Below are positions 54,329 through 62,950 of a stretch of 64,000 nucleotides of DNA, piece after piece; the first letter of the stretch is position 1, and the number at the start of each line of letters is the position of its first letter. Made by a program: the position numbers and the translations under genes. Source of the DNA: a virus; IMG/VR virus record IMGVR_UViG_3300046665_000548, positions 496,001 to 560,000 of that record. The stretch is one strand, 5' to 3'. Below the pieces are notes generated by a model. It had not been told where the DNA came from and did no database searches. It worked only from the letters and a program-made list of their open reading frames with translations.

Positions 54329-55422
54329 GGTTTTTTGAGGTAGCAAATCAGCAAAGAAACGTCATAGCTACAAAGCGATTTCGACAAGAAGCGGCTAAGT
54401 TCTGTCGCGGCTATCCCGGTCTAGATCGAGTTATCTCTGATTTCATCATGCACCGGTCGGTGCAAAATTCAGCACCATGGAAGAAAGATGCGCCGTTCGC
54501 TGGCGGTGACAAGAACGTGCGCGGCTTATGGCATGTTCATTTTTATCACGGGAAGGTCATCGGCATATACGATGTCACCCCGACTGAACTCCGACTGATT
54601 ACCGTTTGCGAGCACAGTGAATTTGATACGCCAAAGGCTGTACAGACATTAGGCAAATATTACCGGTCCCTTACGGCGGATGATTTCTCTCCATATCAGG
54701 TCTCGACCGAGGCAGCCGCGCCGCAGCTTACTGCGGATGAGCGATCCGAAATTTCGAATCTCATGTATGAGCTTGCCTCCGGTTCCGAGGAAGATCGCGC
54801 TATTCTGGTACAGGTTGCTAGTGGCAATAGCACCGGTTTCCTCCAATGGGCTCAGATGCTCATACAGGACGCTATGAGCCCCACACAGAAGGACGAAGCG
54901 GTTATGGCTGCCTTCGGTGGTCAGCCCGGCCTAGCCGCCTCAGCGGCCCGCGTATTGAAGGAATTGGGCCTTTCCGAGAGCGCGCAATTCGTGCGCCCGA
55001 ACCAGCAAGAAACACATCGTGAGCATGAAGAGGTTCACTACCAGTTGAACCATCACCAAGCCGATCATCCAGAGTGGGTCAACGACCACCTGCACCAGCT
55101 AAAGGACAGAAAGGCTTTCTACAAAGCCGTCCGTAATGGCAAGGTCTATAACGTCTCTCCGAGCGCGGCTCGCGCCATCAACAACACGGGCGATCACCAT
55201 ATGGACGTTCGTAAGGATGGCCAAGCGCACAAGATGGCCCGCGTCCAAAAGCAATTCAACAGTCCCGGCACGCAAATCACTACGCCGATTGTCCTGCACA
55301 ATAAGGCAACGGGAGAAAGGCATCTGCTGGCGGGTCATCATCGGTTGACGCACAACTCGCAAGTCCTGGGTAAAAATACCCAAGTGCTGCACTTGGAATA
55401 CCCTTCGCGAGATACCCACTAG
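54325..55422 (+). CDS. Fusion of RelE-like and ParB-like domains
   Basis: A 365-residue protein. Residues about 15-105 (FRQEAAKFCRGYPGLDRVI, LWHVHFYHGKVIGIYDVTP) have the helix-then-sheet order of RelE/ParE-type toxins. A helical linker spans about 130-230, with a His-rich stretch (HREHEEVHYQLNHHQADHP). The C-terminus has a GHHRLTHNSQVLG ParB/Srx-like motif. A toxin-type nuclease joined to a nucleotide-binding domain suggests a multidomain effector. The prefix MRFFEVA resembles that at 45901. Both domain assignments are tentative. Confidence 0.55.
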   Translation: MRFFEVANQQRNVIATKRFRQEAAKFCRGYPGLDRVISDFIMHRSVQNSAPWKKDAPFAGGDKNVRGLWHVHFYHGKVIGIYDVTPTELRLITVCEHSEFDTPKAVQTLGKYYRSLTADDFSPYQVSTEAAAPQLTADERSEISNLMYELASGSEEDRAILVQVASGNSTGFLQWAQMLIQDAMSPTQKDEAVMAAFGGQPGLAASAARVLKELGLSESAQFVRPNQQETHREHEEVHYQLNHHQADHPEWVNDHLHQLKDRKAFYKAVRNGKVYNVSPSAARAINNTGDHHMDVRKDGQAHKMARVQKQFNSPGTQITTPIVLHNKATGERHLLAGHHRLTHNSQVLGKNTQVLHLEYPSRDTH

Positions 55423-55691
55423 CCCTCAATGTTGGTCGTTTTAGTATAGCGCAAGACGCACGCCAGCCACAGCACGTCCATCATAAGCATAAAGCAACAG
55501 CCAACCATGCTGAAAGGCTGATCTAGCCTGCTGTAATTCCACGCAGTCCAGATCGATAAAGCTCCGAAGATCAGTGGAGTCGCCGCATGGACCCCCTTTA
55601 CCTCTTTGAGACGGAACGACCGAACAATTGTCGGCACCATAATCATTGACGTTGCTACAAGAACCGCACCGTTAACTAGATCGACTGACAT
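55419..55691 (-). CDS. Small membrane protein, SWEET/PQ-loop-like
   Basis: A 90-residue protein with three membrane helices (about residues 6-24, 36-55 and 60-80). TIVRSFRLKEVKGVHAATPL resembles the loop of semiSWEET/PQ-loop transporters. It is the only minus-strand gene in this stretch and overlaps the convergent effector gene by 4 nt. Function is unknown. Confidence 0.6.
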   Translation of the reverse strand: MSVDLVNGAVLVATSMIMVPTIVRSFRLKEVKGVHAATPLIFGALSIWTAWNYSRLDQPFSMVGCCFMLMMDVLWLACVLRYTKTTNIEG

Positions 55692-55712
55692 CTATACTCT
55701 CCATGATCCCGC

Positions 55713-55718
55713 TAAATA
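55713..55718 (+). promoter_or_regulatory. Late promoter box of the tail-fibre unit
   Basis: GCTAAATAATAGG, 26 nt before the AUG at 55744; TTTAGGGGTTGC supplies the ribosome-binding site. Confidence 0.6.
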
Positions 55719-55743
55719 ATAGGTTATCGGTTTAGGGGTTGCA

Positions 55744-57177
55744 ATGTCCGTTATTCAAATTAGTAAGATTCAGATGCGCCGTGGGTTCGAGATCGACCTT
55801 CCGGGCGCTCCGATTACTCTTAATCCACCCACCTTTAATCCAGGACTCGACGTTGGTGAGTTCGGATATGCTATCGATAGCGGGCGGCTATTCATCGGCC
55901 ATGATCCGACTACTGGTATGCCGAATGATGAGCGCATCCAGTTTCCCTTCCAGAACGTAGAGGTTCTTACCGAAAACTCCGGAAATACTCTTCGTCGTAT
56001 TCACGAAGGCTTCCATCGGTTCATTGGCTCTGGTGGTTTCTTCCAGTCAACCCTGTCCAAGGTCGCATCGGCTTGGACGGATGTTTTGGTCCCGCAAACA
56101 AACGGCGACGTGATCCCGTTCCGAATTAACGGATCGTTCCTCACCGCAAATATCGAATACTTTGTTATGGACGTGAGCCAGAATCCTCTGCGCCAGGGTA
56201 CTCTTCGTATTCTCTCGCAAGCTGGTGCGTCAGAGACATTGATGATCGATGATTGTGTATCTGCACCTCGTTTGGACCTCGTTGCGGGCGACGCCGTTGA
56301 CCCAGAATTGGTCAACAGCAATGTAGAATTCCGCGTTGTGCGAATGGGTACGAACGTAGACCCTCATTTCCGTCTCCAGTATCAAAATATCGCCAACGTT
56401 GACTGCATGTTTTTCTTCAGCGTGCTTCGTCCTGTTATCATCGGGCCAGCAGAACCTTTCTTGGGTTCTGTCGGTGGTAACACTTCGGGAGGCAGTACAG
56501 GTGGCGGCGGAGATGGTGACTTTGGTGATGTGACCGTTCAAAAACTCACTGTCAACAGCAACAATCCAAGCACGATCAAGTCTCCTGGTACGTTGTATCT
56601 CGACGTTACAGGTCTAGTCCTTAAGAACGGCAATTTCTTGCCATCGGTATCCAACGCACAAGACATCGGTTCTTCGGTGCGTCCGTTTGGTTCGATCTAT
56701 GCATCGGACTTCAGCGGCAATGCTGCTTCTGCCAGCAAATTGACGACTGCTCGTGCCATCGTGTTGAGCGGCGACGTTACGGCTTCTCTGTCGTTCGATG
56801 GTAGTGCATCTCTAGTTGTCCCAGTCACTCTGAAAAATAGCGGAGTAACCGTAGGTAGCTGGTCCAAGGTCACAGTCGATCTTAAGGGCCGAGTAGTTGA
56901 TGCGACACATGCTCGCGTTGCTGACATCGCGAACCTTGGCTCGACCGTTTCTGGCGCGACGCATGATGATGACGATTTGCGCGCCATGCGGATGGCAGAG
57001 CAAATGCCTGATACTGGCACGTATAGTGCCGGTGATATGGTATTTTCAAAGGGAGCAACCGTATTTGGAGCTACAGGTTCTCAGTACACAATTCTTGGTT
57101 GGCGTCGTCTAACCAGCGGTTCTACTCACACTATAAACGACGATTGGGTAGAGATGCGAGTATCCACGGGGACCTAA
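55744..57177 (+). CDS. Tail-fibre or baseplate-associated structural protein
   Basis: A 477-residue protein. The N-terminal segment ISKIQMRRGFEIDLPGAP, then FGYAIDSGRLFIGHDP and FPFQNVEVLTEN, matches virion proteins of T4-like phages. A Gly/Ser linker (about 250-265) precedes fibre repeats, for example LTTARAIVLSGDVTASLSF and GSWSKVTVDLKGRVVDA. The length and repeats fit a tail fibre or baseplate-to-fibre adaptor. Confidence 0.8.
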   Translation: MSVIQISKIQMRRGFEIDLPGAPITLNPPTFNPGLDVGEFGYAIDSGRLFIGHDPTTGMPNDERIQFPFQNVEVLTENSGNTLRRIHEGFHRFIGSGGFFQSTLSKVASAWTDVLVPQTNGDVIPFRINGSFLTANIEYFVMDVSQNPLRQGTLRILSQAGASETLMIDDCVSAPRLDLVAGDAVDPELVNSNVEFRVVRMGTNVDPHFRLQYQNIANVDCMFFFSVLRPVIIGPAEPFLGSVGGNTSGGSTGGGGDGDFGDVTVQKLTVNSNNPSTIKSPGTLYLDVTGLVLKNGNFLPSVSNAQDIGSSVRPFGSIYASDFSGNAASASKLTTARAIVLSGDVTASLSFDGSASLVVPVTLKNSGVTVGSWSKVTVDLKGRVVDATHARVADIANLGSTVSGATHDDDDLRAMRMAEQMPDTGTYSAGDMVFSKGATVFGATGSQYTILGWRRLTSGSTHTINDDWVEMRVSTGT

Positions 57178-57178
57178 T

Positions 57179-59080
57179 ATGCGTTATATTGTTGCCATTA
57201 ATAGAGACGCTAGTCCTGCCGATTTCCTTGCCGAATTAGCTAGCCGTGGCATCGAGGTAACGACTGATTTTCAGGGTCTCACTACATATTTCGAAGTAGA
57301 GGCTGATCCCGATCAGAAGCTCGACATTGAAGCATTACCTTCAGTGGTGGTCATGACTCGATCTGATACTGAAGTCAGCTTGCAAGCAAAACAGAATATT
57401 GGTTTGGACTTTGATACGTTGCCTACACCATATGTGAGCTTCGGTCGCCCATGGCATGGTAACTGGGGCTTGTGGCGCATTGCTAACGCGGAAAACACAA
57501 TTAAGTCTCAGCCGCCTGTGGGTACTCCAAACGTTCAATATACCTATTCGCGAGATGGTTCTAACGTTGACATCTACGTCGTAGATTCTGGCACCTATTG
57601 GTCGTCGTCACTTGGCGGCGGAGGTTCTTTACTTGGTAGAAATTCCCCGCCTACTAAGAAGGGCCAGAGAATTTTTCCTCTCTATGATTTCTATCGTCAG
57701 TCATCCGATCCTCTTTATGGTTCGTGCGTCGGTGGTATCAATCACGGCGAAATCTGTGCGGCGTTTACTGGCGGGTTGATGCAAGGCCCGGCTCGCGGAG
57801 CCCGCATTTACGTATCGCGCTGCTTTAACTCATCTTCAAGCACAAGTTCCGCTGTGGCACATGCCATGGACGCATGTGTTCTGCACCACCGACTGAAGAA
57901 GCTCTATGGCGTCAATCGCCCATCCATTGTCTCGATGAGCTTTGGTGGAGACGATAACAGCCAAATTCCAGCGCTTGATGCAATGATCCAAGAAGGTATG
58001 GTCATCGTAACTTCGGCTGGTAATGATGGAATGAATCTGAGCGACATAACGCTTTATCCTGCAAACTATGAGCCCGGCATCACCGTTGGCGCGACAGGCA
58101 TCCAGGATGAATGGGCGTTTTTCTCCAATTACGGATCGAACATCGACATCTTCGCTCCAGGCCGCCGTCTCCCTGGATTTGTGAATGAAGAAACATCAGG
58201 CACCACTAATCTGGTTAGCGGAACGAGCTTCGCGGCCCCGTTTGTTGCTGGTGTGGCCGCTCTTCACCTACAAGATTCCGCCATTGGTACGGACTCCTCA
58301 ACACAAAACGCTGTTCGTGGCTGGCTGGTAGATAACGCTTTTCGTGATCAGATTGATTTCGGAACAGATATTGATTCTTCGACAACGCCTAATCTTCTCT
58401 TGAATAGCTTCTACACCAGTGTCAGCGGTAGCATTACTTGGATCGGCCCTGGATATAACGCAGCAGCGCCCTTTGAGGCGGGCACATTGACCAGTTTCAC
58501 TGGCGTTAAATGCCAAGCTACGGCTTCTACTAATCAGACTGTTAAGTTCGAGCTTGCTGGTGGCGTACTTCCGTGGGGTATTGTCCTCAGCACCGATGGC
58601 ACCTTCAACGGCACACCTGAGCCAAAGGCAAACTCGGTCAGGGACATGGTGACGATCCGAGCGTACGTTGACGCCGAGAATGGTCAGCCAGCTTTGGAGC
58701 AATATCATAGCTTCTGGCATCAACTTCCAGCAAGCACCTCGATTACGGTTGAGAAGCTTCGCTGGCTCACGCAGGCCCGCCTTACGTCGATTCTTCTCGG
58801 CTTCCCGTATGTTCACCAGGAACTGCGCGCGGAAATTAACATTGGAGGATCGATAGAGTATGATCTGAACAGTGGTGTTCTTCCTACTGGCCTCACGCTT
58901 GATAGCAGCGGCACTCTTTACGGAGAACCAACTGAAGCAGGTACATTTGTTTTTGAGGTCGCCGCCAAGGGACCGTCGAATACTCAAGTTACCCGTGAAT
59001 TCACGTGGAAAGTTTTAGGTCATTACGAGGTCATTGTTGACGGCCCAGTGGAATTCTCTGGAGCCATCGAGCTTAACTGA
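57179..59080 (+). CDS. Virion-associated subtilisin-like protease with Ig-like domains
   Basis: A 633-residue protein. The S8 catalytic residues are visible: Asp in IYVVDSGT, His in INHGEICAAF and Ser in SGTSFAAPFVAGVAAL, with SAGND as the oxyanion region. Two C-terminal He_PIG/Ig-like repeats follow (LAGGVLPWGIVLSTDGTFNG and LNSGVLPTGLTLDSSGTLYG). No signal peptide is visible. The first residues resemble an inhibitor-like propeptide. Between a fibre gene and a virion gene, it may process surface proteins during assembly or digest host surface protein. Confidence 0.85.
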   Translation: MRYIVAINRDASPADFLAELASRGIEVTTDFQGLTTYFEVEADPDQKLDIEALPSVVVMTRSDTEVSLQAKQNIGLDFDTLPTPYVSFGRPWHGNWGLWRIANAENTIKSQPPVGTPNVQYTYSRDGSNVDIYVVDSGTYWSSSLGGGGSLLGRNSPPTKKGQRIFPLYDFYRQSSDPLYGSCVGGINHGEICAAFTGGLMQGPARGARIYVSRCFNSSSSTSSAVAHAMDACVLHHRLKKLYGVNRPSIVSMSFGGDDNSQIPALDAMIQEGMVIVTSAGNDGMNLSDITLYPANYEPGITVGATGIQDEWAFFSNYGSNIDIFAPGRRLPGFVNEETSGTTNLVSGTSFAAPFVAGVAALHLQDSAIGTDSSTQNAVRGWLVDNAFRDQIDFGTDIDSSTTPNLLLNSFYTSVSGSITWIGPGYNAAAPFEAGTLTSFTGVKCQATASTNQTVKFELAGGVLPWGIVLSTDGTFNGTPEPKANSVRDMVTIRAYVDAENGQPALEQYHSFWHQLPASTSITVEKLRWLTQARLTSILLGFPYVHQELRAEINIGGSIEYDLNSGVLPTGLTLDSSGTLYGEPTEAGTFVFEVAAKGPSNTQVTREFTWKVLGHYEVIVDGPVEFSGAIELN

Positions 59081-59088
59081 GGATAAAG

Positions 59089-59565
59089 ATGAATCCGTTT
59101 CTCACCTCTCCTCGCGAGAGGTTGTCGCTGTGGAAGACATTGCGGTCTTCCCTGGCAAGTATGCCCGAAGAAGAACAGCTTGCCGTCGTGGCGAAATATT
59201 GGGCTCAAGCTCCTCTTCATAAGTTCGCATACGATGCTGAGAAGCCAAATACTTGGCCATCTCCGTGGGAGATGATCAGCGAAGGCGAATGGTGTGCGCG
59301 CTCAGTAGCTATCGGCATCGAGTTCACTTTGCGTCTTGGTGGTTGGAATCCTGATCGCATCTCTTTGCATCTGATCAGAGACCTGGATCGATCCGACATG
59401 CTGTTCGTCGTAGAAATTGACGGCAAATACTATCTAAACTACGATCACGGTCTTGTCTCAACAGTACCAAATACTAAAAGAGATTTTGTTTGTTCATGGA
59501 AATTCAACGGTAAGTCTTACCGAGAAAGTCATTTTGATATTACCAACCATTATTCAAGCGGATAA
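59089..59565 (+). CDS. Conserved phage protein of the tail unit
   Basis: A 158-residue protein. SLWKTLRSSLASMPEEEQL, then VAKYWAQAPL and TWPSPWEMISEGEWC, are recalled from T4-like phages in virion gene clusters. It is predicted alpha/beta with no catalytic motif. GAGGATAAAG lies before the AUG. Confidence 0.75.
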   Translation: MNPFLTSPRERLSLWKTLRSSLASMPEEEQLAVVAKYWAQAPLHKFAYDAEKPNTWPSPWEMISEGEWCARSVAIGIEFTLRLGGWNPDRISLHLIRDLDRSDMLFVVEIDGKYYLNYDHGLVSTVPNTKRDFVCSWKFNGKSYRESHFDITNHYSSG

Positions 59566-59608
59566 GCGGGAAGTTCTCGCCCGTTACCAGTTCTCCAATG
59601 GTCGTTTC

Positions 59609-59851
59609 ATGATGGATAGCATATCCAGACGAACATGGATTGTTAATAATCTGAAACACCAAGTACCGACACGTGATCGAGGCGATAGCCTTGGTGAACC
59701 GGTCGATTTGGAAGATATCAAAGATTTCCTAAACAATAACTGTAACGGATATTGGTCCACCCTTTTTCAGGGCGACGGTCGAGGACGAACTCGTGTTTAC
59801 TTGTTCGAGAAAGAAAATGATGCAATACATTTCAAGCTACGGTTTATTTGA
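59609..59851 (+). CDS. Small phage protein of the C-terminal FKL family
   Basis: An 80-residue protein starting MMDSISRRTWIVNNLKH and ending YLFEKENDAIHFKLRFI, the clearest example of the F-x4-D-(A)-x2-FKL ending. The frame extends upstream to 59453 within the previous gene, so the start is uncertain. Coupled to the next gene (TGATG). Unknown function. Confidence 0.65.
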   Translation: MMDSISRRTWIVNNLKHQVPTRDRGDSLGEPVDLEDIKDFLNNNCNGYWSTLFQGDGRGRTRVYLFEKENDAIHFKLRFI

Positions 59852-60306
59852 TGAAGATTAGTGAAGTAGAAAAGAAGCCAACCGGTACCTATGCTGCGGT
59901 TCGTTTCTCTGAAGATACAATTGATAGATTGCGTGACCTCCAGGACGATCTAAGCGTTCCAAATCCATTGGACCCAGACGACTTCCACACTACAATCGTG
60001 CATTCTAAAAAGCCCATCGATTGGGAAGATAAAGATTGTGATGACATCGAAGCAAAACCGCTTCGATTGGAAAAGTGGAAGACACGATCAGACAGCTACT
60101 GTCTCGTGCTACTCATCGACTGTCCTTATCTCCATGAGCGTTTTGAAAAGTCCATGGACATGGGGGCTCTGTATGATTTCCCCGACTACAAGCCACACAT
60201 CAGTCTATCGTATGATGTTGGTAAAGACTTTGACATTGGCTCTCCTGAACTGGATTTTGCAATACAGTTGGACCACGAGTACAGTGAACCTCTCGATCTG
60301 AACTGA
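59851..60306 (+). CDS. acb1: 2H phosphoesterase of the Acb1 anti-CBASS family
   Basis: A 151-residue protein of the length of T4 gp57B (Acb1). DDFHTTIVHS (H46-x-T48) and DYKPHISLSYDVG (H116-x-S118) give the two H-x-T/S motifs of 2H phosphoesterases. PTGTYAAVRF, VPNPLDPDD, YCLVLLIDCPYLHERF and EYSEPLDLN follow the family order. Acb1 enzymes cleave cyclic oligonucleotide signals of CBASS immunity. The second motif has Ser instead of Thr, as in many 2H enzymes. The start overlaps the upstream stop. Confidence 0.88.
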   Translation: MKISEVEKKPTGTYAAVRFSEDTIDRLRDLQDDLSVPNPLDPDDFHTTIVHSKKPIDWEDKDCDDIEAKPLRLEKWKTRSDSYCLVLLIDCPYLHERFEKSMDMGALYDFPDYKPHISLSYDVGKDFDIGSPELDFAIQLDHEYSEPLDLN

Positions 60307-60336
60307 CAGTTTATTAACTTCAGAGAGTCTTTTCTG

Positions 60337-60376
60337 AGCCGATTTTTTCGGCTGATGGCTGGCCTAAATACCAGCC
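60337..60376 (+). promoter_or_regulatory. Tandem hairpins with embedded late promoter before nrdA
   Basis: AGCCGA/TCGGCT (60337-60342 with 60348-60353) has a five-T loop, and GGCTGG/CCAGCC (60357-60362 with 60371-60376) encloses TAAATA (60365-60370) in its loop. The nrdA AUG is about 30-45 nt downstream. Confidence 0.5.
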
Positions 60377-60400
60377 CTCAACAGAAAGACAGATTATTTA

Positions 60401-62848
60401 ATGGATAGGATAATGATGAACTACGTCACCAAAAGGGACGGCTCTAAGGCTAACCTTGATCTCGATAAATTTCACAAGGTAGTTTTTTGGGCAACGGAAG
60501 GGCTCTCTGGGGTGAGCGCAAGTGAGGTGGAAATCCGCTCACAACTCCAATTCTACGATGGCATCAAGACCACCGACATTCAAGAAACACTAATCAAGGC
60601 CGCTGCCGACCTTATCACCGAAGAAGCACCGAACTATCAGTACGTTGCGGGTCGCCTCGTAAACTATCAGCTTCGCAAGGAAGTTTACGAGCGCTTTCAG
60701 CCGTATCGTCTATTCGATCTGATCAAGATCAACGTCGAGAAGGGCTTCTATGATCCTTCGCTGCTCACCACTTACACTGAAGCGGAATGGGACGAGATCA
60801 ATGATTTCGTAAACCATGAGCGCGACATGTCACTGTCGTACGTCGCAATGGAGCAGATGCGCGGCAAGTATCTTGTTCAACATCGCGTTACTGGAGCAAT
60901 CCTGGAGACGCCGCAGATTCTCTACATCCTCGTCGCCGCAGTTCTTTTCGGATCGTACCCGAAAGAGACACGTCTTCGCTGGGTGAAGGACTACTATGAT
61001 TCGATCTCCAAGCATGAGATCAGTCTTCCGACTCCAATCATGGCCGGTGTTCGCACAAGCAAGCGTCAGTTCTCTTCGTGCACACTGATTGAATGTGATG
61101 ATTCGCTGAAGAGCATCAACGCGACATCTGCTGCTATTGTTGACTACGTGTCGAACCGTGCCGGTATCGGTATTGGTGGTGGTCGTATCCGCGCGCTAGG
61201 CTCTCCTATCCGTCAGGGCGATGCATCCCACACAGGCGTCACCCCGTTCTTCAAACTGTTCCAGGCAGGCGTAAACTCTTGCAACCAAGGCGGTATTCGC
61301 AAGGGATCAGCGACGCTCTATTACCCGATTTGGCATCTTGAAATCGAGAACATGCTCGTCCTCAAGAACAACAAAGGCGTAGAAGAAAATCGCGTCCGTC
61401 ACATGGACTACGGCGTACAGTTCAACAAATTGTTCTACGAGCGTTTGATCCAGGGCGGAGACATCACGTTGTTCTCTCCAAACGATGTTCCGGAGATGTA
61501 CGAAGCGTTCTTTGCTGACTATGAAAAGTTCAAGAACCTTTACGAGACCGCCGAACGCAACACTCGTCTACGCAAGAAGAAGCTGAAGGCCGTTGATCTA
61601 TTCTCTTCGTTTATGCAAGAGCGAAAGGATACAGGCCGTATCTACCTGATGAATGTGGACAACGCGAATCAGCATTCGTCGTTTGACGAAACTGTAGCTC
61701 CCATTCGCATGTCTAACCTCTGCTGCGAGATTAACCTCACGACGGTCCCGATGGGGACGGTCCGAACTGAGAACGCTACAATCCCGGTATCTGCTCTTTC
61801 CGACTATATGCTTTCAGCAAGCGCAACGGAGAAGCAGGTAAAGGTGCTCGCGCAGCATGCCCGCGATGGTGCCGAGACTATGGTCGATATTGAGACCACT
61901 GAGGACGCCTCGCGCATCGCTCTGTGCACGCTTTCTGCGATCAACTGGGGTGTCATCAAGTCGAAGCATGATTTCGAACGTATCGCCCGCCTAGCGGTTC
62001 GTGCGCTTGATGCTCTGCTCGATTATCAGGAATACCCTGTTCGTGCTGCTCGTATGCACTCGATGGAGTATCGCCCGCTCGGTATCGGCATCATCAACTT
62101 TGCATACTTCCTTGCCAAGCATGGTGTTCGTTACACAGACGGTTCTGCTCTCGCTATTGTCGATGAGTACGCTGAAGCCTGGAGCTACTATCTGATCAAG
62201 GCATCGGTAGAACTCGCAAAGGAACAGGGCGCATGCCCGCTCGCCAAGAATACCAAGTATGGGCAGGGCATCGTCCCGGTCGATACTCGTAAGCGTGACG
62301 TGGACGGTCTAGTTCCGCATCAAGAACGTCTTGATTGGGATGGCCTGCGCGCTGATCTGAAGACCTACGGCATTCGCAACGCCACTCTTATGGCGATCAT
62401 GCCAGCCGAGACTTCTGCGCAGATCGCAAATGCCACTAACGGCATCGAGCCGCCACGTGCATACATCTCGGTCAAACAGAGCAAGCATGGCGTTCTGAAG
62501 CAGGTTGTTCCGGAATTCCGTCGCCTGAAGAACAAGTACGAGCTTCTGTGGGATCACAAGAGCCCAGAAGGTTATCTTCAGCTTTGCGCCGTACTACAGA
62601 AATACATCGACCAGGGTATTTCGGTGAATACGACGTACAATCCTCGCTTCTATCCAGATGAACAAGTTCCGATGTCAGTAATGCTCAAGGATATGCTGAC
62701 GTTCTACAAGTTCGGTGGAAAGCAATTGTACTATCTGAACACGAATGACGGTGCTGGTGAAATCGATGTCCATAAGCTCGCTGAGAACCAGCAGGCCGAG
62801 GACACGGCGGAACTCGAAGAAGAAAATTGCGAAGCCTGCACAATCTGA
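60401..62848 (+). CDS. nrdA: Class Ia ribonucleotide reductase large subunit
   Basis: An 815-residue NrdA that reduces ribonucleoside diphosphates. An N-terminal ATP-cone-like segment (YVTKRDGSKANLDLDKF) is followed by SSCTLIECDDS and NLCCEINL, which carry the active-site Cys residues, and the C-terminal CEACTI carries the Cys pair for re-reduction. VNSCNQGGIRKGSATLYY and MSVMLKDML are typical. AGGATAATG favours a start at 60413 or 60416; 60401 is the longest frame. nrdB follows after a terminator. Confidence 0.95.
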   Translation: MDRIMMNYVTKRDGSKANLDLDKFHKVVFWATEGLSGVSASEVEIRSQLQFYDGIKTTDIQETLIKAAADLITEEAPNYQYVAGRLVNYQLRKEVYERFQPYRLFDLIKINVEKGFYDPSLLTTYTEAEWDEINDFVNHERDMSLSYVAMEQMRGKYLVQHRVTGAILETPQILYILVAAVLFGSYPKETRLRWVKDYYDSISKHEISLPTPIMAGVRTSKRQFSSCTLIECDDSLKSINATSAAIVDYVSNRAGIGIGGGRIRALGSPIRQGDASHTGVTPFFKLFQAGVNSCNQGGIRKGSATLYYPIWHLEIENMLVLKNNKGVEENRVRHMDYGVQFNKLFYERLIQGGDITLFSPNDVPEMYEAFFADYEKFKNLYETAERNTRLRKKKLKAVDLFSSFMQERKDTGRIYLMNVDNANQHSSFDETVAPIRMSNLCCEINLTTVPMGTVRTENATIPVSALSDYMLSASATEKQVKVLAQHARDGAETMVDIETTEDASRIALCTLSAINWGVIKSKHDFERIARLAVRALDALLDYQEYPVRAARMHSMEYRPLGIGIINFAYFLAKHGVRYTDGSALAIVDEYAEAWSYYLIKASVELAKEQGACPLAKNTKYGQGIVPVDTRKRDVDGLVPHQERLDWDGLRADLKTYGIRNATLMAIMPAETSAQIANATNGIEPPRAYISVKQSKHGVLKQVVPEFRRLKNKYELLWDHKSPEGYLQLCAVLQKYIDQGISVNTTYNPRFYPDEQVPMSVMLKDMLTFYKFGGKQLYYLNTNDGAGEIDVHKLAENQQAEDTAELEEENCEACTI

Positions 62849-62854
62849 TCCGAA

Positions 62855-62880
62855 CAAGGGGGCTCAGGCCCCCTTGCTTT
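62855..62880 (+). terminator. Terminator between nrdA and nrdB
   Basis: CAAGGGGG (62855-62862) pairs with CCCCCTTG (62869-62876), followed by CTTTTCTGG. It may set the nrdA:nrdB ratio. Confidence 0.78.
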
Positions 62881-62950
62881 TCTGGGTTGATCGCCCACCA
62901 TGCATGTGCCAAAAGCCATGAGCCACCGAACCAGTTTCAGTAGGAAATAA

